Shown: piece after piece, positions 33,440 through 41,380 of the stretch
Position numbering within the stretch: the stretch's first letter is position 1
Layout of the letters: each line of letters opens with the position of its first letter
From: Acetobacter oeni
GTDB taxonomy: Bacteria; Pseudomonadota; Alphaproteobacteria; Acetobacterales; Acetobacteraceae
Assembly: GCF_011516825.1 (NCBI RefSeq)
Contig: NZ_WOTA01000026.1
Location: 1-41,408 of the forward strand
Direction of reading: 5' to 3'
DNA: 41,408 nt
The notes under the pieces: generated by a model
What the model saw: only the letters and a program-made list of their open reading frames with translations
The model's database searches: none
What the model was told of the DNA's origin: nothing
Made by a program: the position numbers and the translations under genes

Positions 33440-34912
33440 ATGACCGGTTTTATCGATCCCGTCGTTATTCTGCTCTGGCTTACCGCTCTTACTTTTGGCT
33501 CTCTGTATCTTTCGGGTGCTGCCCCCTGGTCGCGGAGAAAATCGCGTTCTGCTGAAGACGTGCTGGACGCGCATCACGATCTTCCAGCCTGGGCTATCTG
33601 TCTGTCCATTGTTGCCACCGAGACCTCCACCCTGACGGTCATCAGCGTTCCAGGCATCGCGTATCAGCAGGGCATGGTGTTTGTCGGGCTTGGCGGGGGC
33701 TATCTGCTCGGGCGCATTGCCGTGGCCCGTTTTTTGCTCCCGCTTTACATGCGGGGCGATCTTACCAGCGCGTATCAGTATCTTGCGCTGCGTTTTGGCC
33801 GCCGGATGCAACGGCTGGCGTCTGTCACCTTTCTGGTGACACGGCTGCTTGCGGAGAGTGTGCGGCTCTTTGCCTCGACTATTCCCATCTGTGCGTTGCT
33901 TGCGGCGCGCGGGATGCCGCTTTCGCCGCTCTCCGTTCTGATCGGACTGACGGCACTGACGGCGCTTTATACCGGCATTGGTGGGCTGAGGGCCGTTGTG
34001 TGGTCGGATGCGGCTCAGTTCCTGCTCTACACGTCCGGCGCGGCGCTTTGCGTCATTCTGGTGTGGCATCAGCTCAGCCCGCAACAGGTTGAGTCTGTTC
34101 ATCTGTCGGGGCGTCTTCTGCCTTTCGCCTTCAACGTCTCTGATCTGACCAGCCCCTATACGCCGCTGACCGCCCTGGTCGGCGGAGCTGTTCTTGCCAT
34201 GGCTTCTCATGGCGCCGATCAGCTTATGGTTCAGAGAGCTCTGGCCGCCCGTTCCCTGCGGGATGCGCAGCGGGCCATGGTCGGGAGCGCCTTTGTCGTG
34301 ACGCTGCTTTTTGCTCTTCTGTCCCTGGTCGGCGTTTTTCTGTGGGCGCGTCATGACGGGCAGTCGCTGGAGGCGCTGGGTTTCCATAGTCCGGACGGGC
34401 TCTTTCCCCGCTATATTGTCGATGAACTGCCTGCCGGGCTGTCCGGTCTGCTTGTCGCGGGCATTATCAGCGCAACCATGGGATCTCTGTCCTCGGCTCT
34501 GAATGCCATGACGGCCTCGACGTTTTCGGATCTGCTCGGGCGTGTAATGTCCAGAGTTCCGGTCAGTCGCATCGCCTCTGTTTTTGTAACGGTTCTCTGG
34601 GCGCTGGCGCTCATCGGCGCGGCCTGTGCCTTTTCGACATCTTCCCGGTCGGCGCTTGTGTTTGGTTTCCAGATCGCGGGGTATTCCTATGGTGCGCTGC
34701 TGGGAGCTTTTCTGCTTGGCATGATCGTTTCCGGCGCGGATGAAGCTGTGGCCATGACGGCGTTTCTGGCGACGGTTATCGGGGTCGCTTTGATCATCGG
34801 ATTTGTCCATCCTGGCGGGGCGCCGATTGCGTTTCCCTGGCTTGTGCCGATCGGGGTGGCGATCAGTTTTCTTGTCGGGGTTCCGTTAAGTCTGGTCCGG
34901 AAAGCTTTCTGA
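33440..34912 (+). CDS. Sodium:solute symporter family protein
   Basis: This transporter of about 490 residues belongs to the SSS family (SLC5-like). It has about 13 membrane segments. Family landmarks are AICLSIVATETSTLTVISVPGIAYQQG in the first two helices, the TALYTGIGGLRAVVWSDAAQFLLYTSGA signature region, GADQLMVQRALAARS, and GLLVAGIISATMGSLSSALNAMTAS. Together these segments mark a complete inverted-repeat transporter core. The start is uncertain: the ATG at MTGFIDPVVILLW fits the family but has no clear Shine-Dalgarno; the frame is open upstream to 33356. The substrate cannot be read from the sequence; sugars, organic acids and nucleosides are all possible. It is flanked by unrelated genes. 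Confidence 0.9.
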   Translation: MTGFIDPVVILLWLTALTFGSLYLSGAAPWSRRKSRSAEDVLDAHHDLPAWAICLSIVATETSTLTVISVPGIAYQQGMVFVGLGGGYLLGRIAVARFLLPLYMRGDLTSAYQYLALRFGRRMQRLASVTFLVTRLLAESVRLFASTIPICALLAARGMPLSPLSVLIGLTALTALYTGIGGLRAVVWSDAAQFLLYTSGAALCVILVWHQLSPQQVESVHLSGRLLPFAFNVSDLTSPYTPLTALVGGAVLAMASHGADQLMVQRALAARSLRDAQRAMVGSAFVVTLLFALLSLVGVFLWARHDGQSLEALGFHSPDGLFPRYIVDELPAGLSGLLVAGIISATMGSLSSALNAMTASTFSDLLGRVMSRVPVSRIASVFVTVLWALALIGAACAFSTSSRSALVFGFQIAGYSYGALLGAFLLGMIVSGADEAVAMTAFLATVIGVALIIGFVHPGGAPIAFPWLVPIGVAISFLVGVPLSLVRKAF

Positions 34913-35094
34913 TTTTTCCGGATTATCCGTTTTTGTCGTCTGTTTGGGGAAGGTCAGGCCCGGTGCCCGCTGATCGGGGCCGTCGTCCGTAAACGACGGG
35001 GCTGCGCTCATAATGTCGCCAACCTTTGTTGTTATCCGGCGTTGTATCTGACCGGCGGATTGCCGGTATCGCGACAGACAGAAGGTCGTGTCTT

Positions 35095-35382
35095 ATGCAG
35101 ATTAAAGATAAGCCGATTATCGACAACAGGGCGGCCAGGCGTTTTGAGCTTCATACGGAACGTCATGTCGCCTGGCTTGATTATGAACGAGGCAAGGGAA
35201 CGCTGGATATTTTGCATACGGATGTTCCCTCTGTGCTGAGCGGTCAGGGGATTGGAACGGCGCTGGTCCGGCATGCGATAAAGGTTGCACGGGAAGAGCA
35301 TCGCACGCTTCTGTCGCACTGTTCTTTTTCGACGGTCTATATGCAGAAGCACGGATTGTTGCCGGCTGCCAGGGGCGGGTGA
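35095..35382 (+). CDS. Small GNAT-type N-acetyltransferase (YjdJ-like)
   Basis: The 95-residue protein is a minimal GCN5-related acetyltransferase of the short single-domain kind. DNRAARRFELHTERHVAWLDY opens it, LDILHTDVPSVLSGQGIGTALV carries the acetyl-CoA-binding Q-x-x-G-x-G/A loop, and LSHCSFSTVYMQKHG ends it. The chosen ATG has AGAAGG 9 nt upstream; an upstream in-frame start at 35026 would add 23 residues that do not match the family. It is probably cytoplasmic, and acceptor unknown. It is convergent with the exported hypothetical gene, with repeat copy D between. Confidence 0.85.
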   Translation: MQIKDKPIIDNRAARRFELHTERHVAWLDYERGKGTLDILHTDVPSVLSGQGIGTALVRHAIKVAREEHRTLLSHCSFSTVYMQKHGLLPAARGG

Positions 35383-35439
35383 AGCGGCGGGTTTCTGTGT
35401 GCTCAGGGGGGCGGCTCCTGAGGTTCAGGGCTCTGCCCG

Positions 35440-35534
35440 GACCGGGAAGGGACACAGGTCCCTGTACCCTGATTTGTTAATAAAAGGCCCCGGCCTCTGG
35501 TGGGTTTCAGGGCAAGGCCCCGGGGAAAAACAGC
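35440..35534 (+). repeat. Dispersed structured repeat, copy D
   Basis: Hairpin 1 is AGGGAC-ACAG-GTCCCT (35448-35463), followed by TACCCTGATTTG. Hairpin 2 is AGGCC/GGCCT in the 35483-35500 stretch. Hairpin 3 is GGGC-AAG-GCCC (35510-35520) within TGGGTTTCAGGGC. It ends 5 bp from the stop codon of the minus-strand exported protein gene. The core GGTGGGTTTCAGGG closely matches copies B and C. Confidence 0.7.
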
Positions 35535-35538
35535 AGCC

Positions 35539-35997
35539 TCAACGTCCCAGAAAATTATCCAGTGTGTGGCTCTCTGGTCTTTTCATGACGATATGCGCGC
35601 GGCAGGTAGGAGTGCCGAATTCTCCTGTAATAGTCTGGCCGTCAGGATGTCCTTCGAAGACCATGGGAAGGGGTTTCTTTTTCATATCGGTCAGCATGAG
35701 CTGGGCATGAAAATGTTTGTGGTCCTTGTCGGGCTTGCCGTGCAGGATGAGGGCGCCGGTTCCGGGAGTAAAGGCGATACGGGAAGGTTCGATCTGGAGA
35801 GTGGATTCCATCTGATCTGGGCAGTTGCCCTGGTCCGTCACCAGCGTGCCGGTCCACAGGCCGGTAGGATCGCTCTGTGCATCGGAGGCGGCGCGGGCTG
35901 ACGGCGCGAAATGCAGAGCCGCACCCAGGGCGATGAAAGTGGTCAGGGCGAGGCGGCGGGCGTGGCCGGTCCGGGGAAGATGGGGGCTGTGGCGCAT
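35539..35997 (-). CDS. Exported hypothetical protein
   Basis: The 152-residue protein has a signal peptide (RRLALTTFIALGAALHFAPSARA) and a mature part with two cysteines (GNCPDQ and TPTCRA) that could form a disulfide. It reads SDPTGLWTGTLVTDQGNCP, FTPGTGALILHGKPDKDHKHF, FEGHPDGQTITGEFGTPTC: a short beta-rich secreted protein. I do not recognise the family. I chose the ATG 8 nt after GGAAGG, 49 codons inside the longest frame. It is divergent from guaA. Repeat copy D abuts its stop codon. Confidence 0.75.
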   Translation of the reverse strand: MRHSPHLPRTGHARRLALTTFIALGAALHFAPSARAASDAQSDPTGLWTGTLVTDQGNCPDQMESTLQIEPSRIAFTPGTGALILHGKPDKDHKHFHAQLMLTDMKKKPLPMVFEGHPDGQTITGEFGTPTCRAHIVMKRPESHTLDNFLGR

Positions 35998-36176
35998 CGG
36001 TCTGACCTTCCAGAAAAAAGAGGTGTCCGGGTCCCCTGATCCGGTTTCCGTGCAGGGAGACGGGTGACGACAGGCTTCAGCCGTCCTATACACCCGCAGA
36101 TCAATGCCGCAATGTTGCCCGCCGACCGGATGCCCTGCCGCCACGGTCAGGCGCGCCCCGTCTGAAGGAGCCCGTC

Positions 36177-37781
36177 ATGTCCGGTAAGGACCAGGAAACA
36201 GCCCCCGCTGAATCGCTTGATTCCACTCTGCACGCTGACCGGATTCTGATTCTCGATTTCGGGTCGCAGGTGACGCAGCTTATTGCCCGCCGCGTGCGCG
36301 AAAGTGGCGTGTATTGCGAAATCTGGCCGTTTACCGCCGATGAAGCCCGCATCCGGACGTTTGCGCCGCGTGGGATCATTCTCTCGGGTGGCCCGGCGAG
36401 TGTTCATGACGACGGAGCGCCACGCATTCCGGATGTGGTGTTTGCGCTGAATATCCCGGTGCTGGGCATCTGCTACGGCGAGCAGGCGATGTGCAACCAG
36501 CTTGGCGGAAAGGTCGAGGGTTCGGACCATCGGGAGTTTGGCCGGGCCTTTGTCGATATCACTGAAGATTGCGCGCTGTTCCGGGGCGCATGGGCGCGTG
36601 GCGGTCGTGAGCAGGTCTGGATGAGCCATGGCGATCGGGTAACGAAGCTGCCGCCTGGATTCCGGGCCGTTGCAACGTCCGAGGGGGCACCTTATGCGGT
36701 GATCGCGGATGAGGGACGGCGTCTGTATGGCGTGCAGTTCCATCCGGAGGTGGTGCATACGCCGCACGGGGCGGCGCTGCTGAAGAATTTCACGCATAAT
36801 GTGGCGGGCTGCACAGGCACCTGGACGATGGCGGGTTTCCGCGATGTCGAGATTGAGAAAATCCGTGCGCAGGTCGGAAAGAAGAGGGTGATCTGCGGGC
36901 TTTCGGGCGGTGTGGATTCTTCTGTGGCGGCGGTGCTGATTCATGAGGCGATCGGGGATCAGCTGACCTGCATTTTCGTGGATCACGGGATGCTGCGGAC
37001 AGGGGAAGCGGAGGAGGTCGTCACTACGTTCCGCGGGCGCTTCAACATCCGGCTGGTGCATCGGGATGCGTCGGAACTGTTCCTGTCGGAGCTGAAGGAC
37101 GTTGTCGATCCCGAGCAGAAACGGAAGATCATCGGGCGTCTGTTCATTGAGGTCTTCGAGGAAGAGGCCGCGAAGATTGGCGGAGCGGCTTTCCTGGCGC
37201 AGGGCACGCTGTATCCGGATGTGATTGAGAGTGTGAGTTTTACGGGCGGGCCGTCTGTGACGATCAAGTCTCACCATAATGTGGGGGGACTGCCGGACCG
37301 GATGAACATGAAGCTGGTCGAGCCGCTTCGTGAGCTGTTCAAGGATGAGGTCCGCGACCTGGGGCGTGAGCTGGGTCTGCCGGAGAGCATTGTCGGGCGG
37401 CATCCGTTTCCGGGGCCAGGGCTGGCAATCCGCATTCCGAGTGCGTCGATCACGCGGGAGAAGCTGGATCTGCTGCGCAAAGTGGATGCGATTTATCTCG
37501 AAGAGATCCGCAATGCAGGGCTTTACGATGCGATCTGGCAGGCGTTCGCGGTGCTGTTGCCGGTCCGCACGGTTGGTGTGATGGGCGACGGGCGGACGTA
37601 TGACCAGGCCTGTGCGCTCCGGGCTGTGACGAGCACGGACGGGATGACGGCGGATGTGTATCCGTTCGACATGGGCTTTCTGACACGGGTTGCTGGTCGG
37701 ATCGTCAACGAGGTTCGGGGCGTGAACCGGGTGACGTATGACATTACGTCGAAGCCTCCGGGGACGATTGAGTGGGAATGA
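36177..37781 (+). CDS. guaA: GMP synthase (glutamine-hydrolysing)
   Basis: The 534-residue enzyme converts XMP to GMP using glutamine and ATP. The N-terminal class I amidotransferase domain has the nucleophile Cys99 in GICYGEQAM and the His/Glu pair in QFHPEVVHT. The ATP-pyrophosphatase domain carries the PP-loop [11 protein letters not shown] (about residue 240). The dimerisation domain ends in the conserved [11 protein letters not shown] follows AAGGAG by 6 nt. A strong terminator follows. The 3' end of guaA is a known integration site for mobile elements, and an integrase gene lies 300 bp downstream. Confidence 0.98.
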   Translation: MSGKDQETAPAESLDSTLHADRILILDFGSQVTQLIARRVRESGVYCEIWPFTADEARIRTFAPRGIILSGGPASVHDDGAPRIPDVVFALNIPVLGICYGEQAMCNQLGGKVEGSDHREFGRAFVDITEDCALFRGAWARGGREQVWMSHGDRVTKLPPGFRAVATSEGAPYAVIADEGRRLYGVQFHPEVVHTPHGAALLKNFTHNVAGCTGTWTMAGFRDVEIEKIRAQVGKKRVICGLSGGVDSSVAAVLIHEAIGDQLTCIFVDHGMLRTGEAEEVVTTFRGRFNIRLVHRDASELFLSELKDVVDPEQKRKIIGRLFIEVFEEEAAKIGGAAFLAQGTLYPDVIESVSFTGGPSVTIKSHHNVGGLPDRMNMKLVEPLRELFKDEVRDLGRELGLPESIVGRHPFPGPGLAIRIPSASITREKLDLLRKVDAIYLEEIRNAGLYDAIWQAFAVLLPVRTVGVMGDGRTYDQACALRAVTSTDGMTADVYPFDMGFLTRVAGRIVNEVRGVNRVTYDITSKPPGTIEWE

Positions 37782-37827
37782 TCCCGCGTCTGGCATAGGG
37801 TGGCATCACCCGGTATGAAAGTGCCTT

Positions 37828-37854
37828 AAAGCCCGCAGAAATGCGGGCTTTTTT
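37828..37854 (+). terminator. Intrinsic terminator of guaA
   Basis: A perfect 10-bp stem AAAGCCCGCA/TGCGGGCTTT with GAAA tetraloop runs into a long T-rich tract. It begins 46 bp after the guaA stop codon. Confidence 0.92.
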
Positions 37855-38086
37855 GTTTTTTGGTCCGGCATTGTCTGGCACCGAACGGTATCGCCAAGCA
37901 GTTATTTTTTATGGCATAGTGCGTGGCACTGACTGAGTCTGATGCCATGATTTTTGTTGATACCATGTCGGACACTTTGTGGGTGTCATGGTATTAATTT
38001 ACCATAACTGATTGAATAAAAAGATATTTTTCTGATTATTCTGGCGGTTTTTGATCATGGTATCGTTATGTGGGTGCCACGAACCG
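37855..38086. other. Left boundary region of the integrated element
   Basis: Between the guaA terminator and the integrase lies AT-rich DNA with repeated short words. An imperfect direct repeat TGTGGGTGTCATG (37978-37990) and TGTGGGTGCCACG (38069-38081), and an inverted pair ATACCATG (near 37960) / CATGGTAT (near 37987), with another CATGGTAT near 38056, could be arm-type integrase sites. The attachment core itself may be in the last codons of guaA; the matching right end is outside the window. Confidence 0.45.
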
Positions 38087-39283
38087 ATGCTGACCGATAC
38101 CAAACTGCGCAACCTCAAGCCGATGGATAAGCTCTACAAGGTGAATGACCGCGATGGGTTGTACGTTGCGGTTACGCCTGCGGGGAGCATTTCGTTTCGC
38201 TACAACTACGCGATCCATGGAAGGCAGGAGACCCTGACCTTCGGGCGGTATGGCGTTGGGGGGATCACCCTCGCCGAAGCTCGTGAGCAGTTGGGAGAGG
38301 CTAAAAAGCTGGTCGCCGCCGGAAAGTCCCCAGCCAAGGAGAAGGCGCGCGACAAGGCACGGATCAAGGGCGTGGAGACGTTCGGAGCGTGGGCCGAGAA
38401 GTGGCTGCGCGGATATCAGATGGCGGACTCCACCCGTGATATGCGCAAATCTGTCTACGAGCGTGAACTGAAGCCTAAATTTGCCAGTCAGAAGCTTGTT
38501 GAAATCACCCACGAAGACCTGCGGGCGCTGACCGATGCCATCGTCGAACGTGGCGCTCCAGCGACAGCCGTCCACGCAAGAGAGGTGATGTTCCAAGTCT
38601 ACCGGTGGGCTATCGAACGGGGGCAGAAGGTCGAAAATCCGGCTGAATTGGTCCGGCCTACCTCCATTGCGAAATTCGAGCCAAGGGACCGGGCGCTAAC
38701 GCCGGAAGAGATTGGGCTGATGTACCAGTACGTGGAGCGCATCGGGACAACCCCTTCGATCAGGGCCGCCGCCAAATTGCTGCTGCTAACGATGGTCCGA
38801 AAGAGCGAGCTAACCAACGCCACTTGGAGCGAGGTTAATTTCAGTCAGGCGCTATGGACCATCCCCAAGGAGCGGATGAAGCGGCGCAATCCCCATTTGG
38901 TGTTTTTGTCCCGACAGGCGCTCGATATATTCATTGCCTTGAAAACCTTCGCGGGCGGCTCCGAATACATTTTGCCATCGCGGTATGACATCGATCAGCC
39001 GATGAGCAGTGCGACGCTGAACCAAGTCCTGACGTTGACTTACAGGCTTGCGCAGAAAGAGGGGAAGTCGCTTGCGAAGTTCGGGCCGCATGATTTGCGC
39101 AGGACGGCAAGTACTTTGTTGCATGAGGCAGGTTACAATACTGACTGGATCGAGAAGTGTCTTGCTCATGAGCAGAAAGGCGTAAGAGCTGTTTATAACA
39201 AAGCGGAATACCGCGAGCAGCGCACCGCTATGCTACAAGACTGGGCTGATATGATTGACGAATGGACGATCAAGCCACGTTAA
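38087..39283 (+). CDS. int: Tyrosine recombinase/integrase (DUF4102 type)
   Basis: The 398-residue integrase has the N-terminal DUF4102 arm-binding domain (MLTDTKLRNLKPMDK, then FRYNYAIHGRQETLTFGRYG, TLAEAREQLGEAKKLVAAG), a core-binding domain and the catalytic domain. The catalytic residues are visible: Arg in LTMVRKSELTNA, HDLRRTAS (His-x-x-Arg), His in CLAHEQKGVRAV and the nucleophile Tyr in VYNKAEYREQR (the first Tyr fits best). The length is standard. The ATG was chosen because family members begin at this point; the frame is open upstream but overlaps the presumed control region. It sits next to guaA and drives integration of the element that continues to the window edge. Confidence 0.95.
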   Translation: MLTDTKLRNLKPMDKLYKVNDRDGLYVAVTPAGSISFRYNYAIHGRQETLTFGRYGVGGITLAEAREQLGEAKKLVAAGKSPAKEKARDKARIKGVETFGAWAEKWLRGYQMADSTRDMRKSVYERELKPKFASQKLVEITHEDLRALTDAIVERGAPATAVHAREVMFQVYRWAIERGQKVENPAELVRPTSIAKFEPRDRALTPEEIGLMYQYVERIGTTPSIRAAAKLLLLTMVRKSELTNATWSEVNFSQALWTIPKERMKRRNPHLVFLSRQALDIFIALKTFAGGSEYILPSRYDIDQPMSSATLNQVLTLTYRLAQKEGKSLAKFGPHDLRRTASTLLHEAGYNTDWIEKCLAHEQKGVRAVYNKAEYREQRTAMLQDWADMIDEWTIKPR

Positions 39284-40122
39284 CGATCGCTTTCTTGACG
39301 TTTTTTTAGGGCGCGTCGTTTGATGGCTGCTGAAACGGCTTGGCGGGAAATGCCGAGTTGCCGAGCTATTTCAGCCTGCGTCATTGTGCCTTTTGAGAGA
39401 AAATCATCAAGCATGCTTGTGGGAGATCGTAAGGCTTTGACTTGCCTATAAGCTTCTCTCCGTACGTCCGCATGATCTTCAATGTCCCAGCCGGAGAGGG
39501 TCAAATTGTTGAAACCATGGGTCCAAATCTGTTCCATCAGGGCACGGTATTCCCAAATGAATCTTCGATCACGGTGATAGGCTCTTCTTGAAGAATCACT
39601 TCTGCTGGGATGGTGTTTCTCACAATATAACTTACTAGGTTTAGGGCCATCAGAGGCAGAGCCTGCCAAGCGAGTTGTCCACGCAAGGTCACTAGGACGT
39701 GCATGCTCCCGTAACTTCATTTTTGGTTCGATGTATTCGTGGAAACTCTCTACGGAACAATCTGCACGCATCTCGACTAGATCGCCATAACGAGCGATCA
39801 TTTGGCTCGCTTTATGAGGGCCATATTTTCCTGACAAGGCCTCTGAATAATGTTTAGCTAGTTTCTTTGCTCTCTCCAGCCCTAACGAAATCATTTTTTC
39901 TGTTAGAGGAACAAGCTTGGCGTTTTCGTTCTTCAGCTTTTTTACTACAACTGGATTGAAGCGTATTGCTGAATATTCAGTGAGATTTCCACAAAGCTCA
40001 CAAAAACACCATGTCAGATTGTCTGCAAGCTTGGCCTCAATGCGACCGGTGGCTTCCCGTTTGGTAACTACGCGCTCGAGGATCGGATCGAAAGCAAGGT
40101 GGGTTTCGTAATCTTTGGCCAT
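39280..40122 (-). CDS. Putative zinc-finger and HTH protein of the element, unknown function
   Basis: The protein of about 280 residues has cysteines in NLTWCFCELCGNLTEY (about 39-47) and a later YCEKHHPSRSD, which could make one zinc site. A basic stretch follows (RRAYHRDRRFIWEYRALMEQIW). The C-terminus is a clear helix-turn-helix: MTQAEIARQLGISRQAVSAAIKRR. I do not recognise the whole as a named family. The start is ATG (MAKDYETH), two codons inside the longest frame. It is antisense to int, with which its 3' end overlaps by 4 bp, and divergent from alpA. The position suggests an element regulator controlling integrase or replication, inferred only. Confidence 0.7.
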   Translation of the reverse strand: MAKDYETHLAFDPILERVVTKREATGRIEAKLADNLTWCFCELCGNLTEYSAIRFNPVVVKKLKNENAKLVPLTEKMISLGLERAKKLAKHYSEALSGKYGPHKASQMIARYGDLVEMRADCSVESFHEYIEPKMKLREHARPSDLAWTTRLAGSASDGPKPSKLYCEKHHPSRSDSSRRAYHRDRRFIWEYRALMEQIWTHGFNNLTLSGWDIEDHADVRREAYRQVKALRSPTSMLDDFLSKGTMTQAEIARQLGISRQAVSAAIKRRALKKRQESDR

Positions 40123-40231
40123 GGTCAATTTATGTCTGCAGTGTCAACCAAATTCAATCTTTTTCCCAGCCGCAGCAGGCAGCAGCAGGTAGCCTCAAGC
40201 ACATTGTCATAAGGGTGCAGAGGGAAGAGAA
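40123..40231. promoter_or_regulatory. Divergent promoter region of the element
   Basis: The 109-bp gap between the HTH gene and alpA carries a run of GCAGCAG-like repeats (about 40170-40192). These may be binding sites for a regulator or replication protein. No clear promoter hexamers were identified. Confidence 0.35.
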
Positions 40232-40453
40232 ATGGGAAACACGGCTAGGGTTCTTATTGACCGCAAAAAGCTTCACGCGATGATCCCGCTAGCCGAAAGA
40301 ACCATCTTCAATATGGAGCGGCGTGGCGAGTTTCCACGCCGTATCGCGCTGACCAGCAGAAACGTGGCGTGGGATCTCGAAGAGGTCATAGAGTGGATTG
40401 AGGCGCGCAAGGCACAGGGTGCTCAGGCGCAGCGTCCTGGTATGCGCTTCTGA
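40232..40453 (+). CDS. alpA: AlpA-family transcriptional regulator
   Basis: The 73-residue protein is an AlpA-like excisionase/regulator with a MerR-like winged HTH: KKLHAMIPLAERTIFNMERRGEFPRRIALTSRNVAWDLEEVIEWI (landmark of residues 12-55). The pattern R-x-GEFP-x-R and the W-x-x-EV-x-W-I end are diagnostic. AlpA proteins in satellite islands activate integrase or excision genes. A purine-rich GGGAAGAGA precedes the ATG. It is followed 9 bp later by the RepA frame. Confidence 0.88.
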   Translation: MGNTARVLIDRKKLHAMIPLAERTIFNMERRGEFPRRIALTSRNVAWDLEEVIEWIEARKAQGAQAQRPGMRF

Positions 40454-40462
40454 TCTCAGAGC

Positions 40463-41320
40463 TTGTTTGTAACGCCTGTGTCTTCCATTCGCTGGGAACA
40501 GCATGCCGTCAGCAAGGCATCAAAATGTTCCCCAGCAGAACTCTGCCATCGGGAAGGTTTTTTCGTTGCAGACATTCTGGCCGCTGCACCAAAGGGTGAC
40601 GCGGTTAGCATGGAGCATCCACTGTTTGCGTTAAAAGCGGGCGATAGGCGTGTAAGAACCTATGAGCGCAACGGTCTCGTGGTGACCGTGAAGCCCGGGG
40701 CGGATGGCTGTGCAACCATACATGACAAGGACCTATGGATTTATTGCATCAGTCAGTTGGTGGAGGCCAAGAACCGTGGGCGCCCCATAACACCAACAGT
40801 GCGTTTTACGGCCTATGATTTTCTCCGTAGTACGAACCGCTCAACAGGGGGTGTCGGCTACCGCCGTGTAGTCGGTATGCTTGCAAGGCTGAGAGGGACT
40901 GGCATCGAGACTAACATTGAGACGAACGGACAGCGTGAGCGACGCGGCTTTGGACTGATTGATTCATGGCGCATTGTAGAAAAGTCGCCAACAGATGATC
41001 GTGTGACCGCCATTGAGGTGGATTTGCCTCACTGGCTATTCCGTTCTGTTGCGACCATGCGGGTTCTGACCCTTTCACGGGACTATTTCAAACTCCGCAA
41101 GCCGCTTGAGCGGCGCATATATGAACTTGCCCGCAAACATTGTGGTCTTCAGCCAAAATGGCGCGTGTCTGTGACGGTCCTGTACGCGAAAAGCGGCAGT
41201 ACTGCGACGTTGAGAGAGTTTCGACGGCAGATAAAGGAACTGTCTGTTATCAACCTGCTACCTGATTATCAGATATCGCTCGATACAGAGCGTGACCCTC
41301 AGGCATCCCCTCATTTCTGA
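40463..41320 (+). CDS. RepA-like replication initiator protein
   Basis: The protein of up to 285 residues matches the plasmid replication initiator RPA family (PF10134): FFVADILAAAPKGDAVSMEHPLFALKAGDRRVRTYERNG at the start (landmark residues 33-71), DLWIYCISQLVEAKNRGR, VRFTAYDFLRSTNRSTGG, and LTLSRDYFKLRKPLERRIYELARKHCG. It would open an origin for replication of the excised element. The true start is uncertain: TTG 40463 and GTG 40478 are the only options ahead of the domain, neither with a proper Shine-Dalgarno. It lies directly after alpA. A coupled AlpA/RepA unit in an integrated element is typical of satellite-like islands. Confidence 0.88.
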   Translation: MFVTPVSSIRWEQHAVSKASKCSPAELCHREGFFVADILAAAPKGDAVSMEHPLFALKAGDRRVRTYERNGLVVTVKPGADGCATIHDKDLWIYCISQLVEAKNRGRPITPTVRFTAYDFLRSTNRSTGGVGYRRVVGMLARLRGTGIETNIETNGQRERRGFGLIDSWRIVEKSPTDDRVTAIEVDLPHWLFRSVATMRVLTLSRDYFKLRKPLERRIYELARKHCGLQPKWRVSVTVLYAKSGSTATLREFRRQIKELSVINLLPDYQISLDTERDPQASPHF

Positions 41321-41380
41321 GATGACGTAGGGCGGGAAAGATGATTCTGCATTTCCGTGTCGAACGGAGATCAGATTAGC

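Noticed and set aside
33347..34810. 487-codon open frame antisense to the sodium:solute symporter
   Set aside because: Highly charged, low-complexity translation with no domain, opposite a well-formed transporter.
36147..37796. 549-codon open frame on the minus strand over guaA
   Set aside because: It is antisense to a textbook GMP synthase, is Arg/His/Pro-rich and has no recognisable domain. Such long shadows follow from GC-rich codon use.
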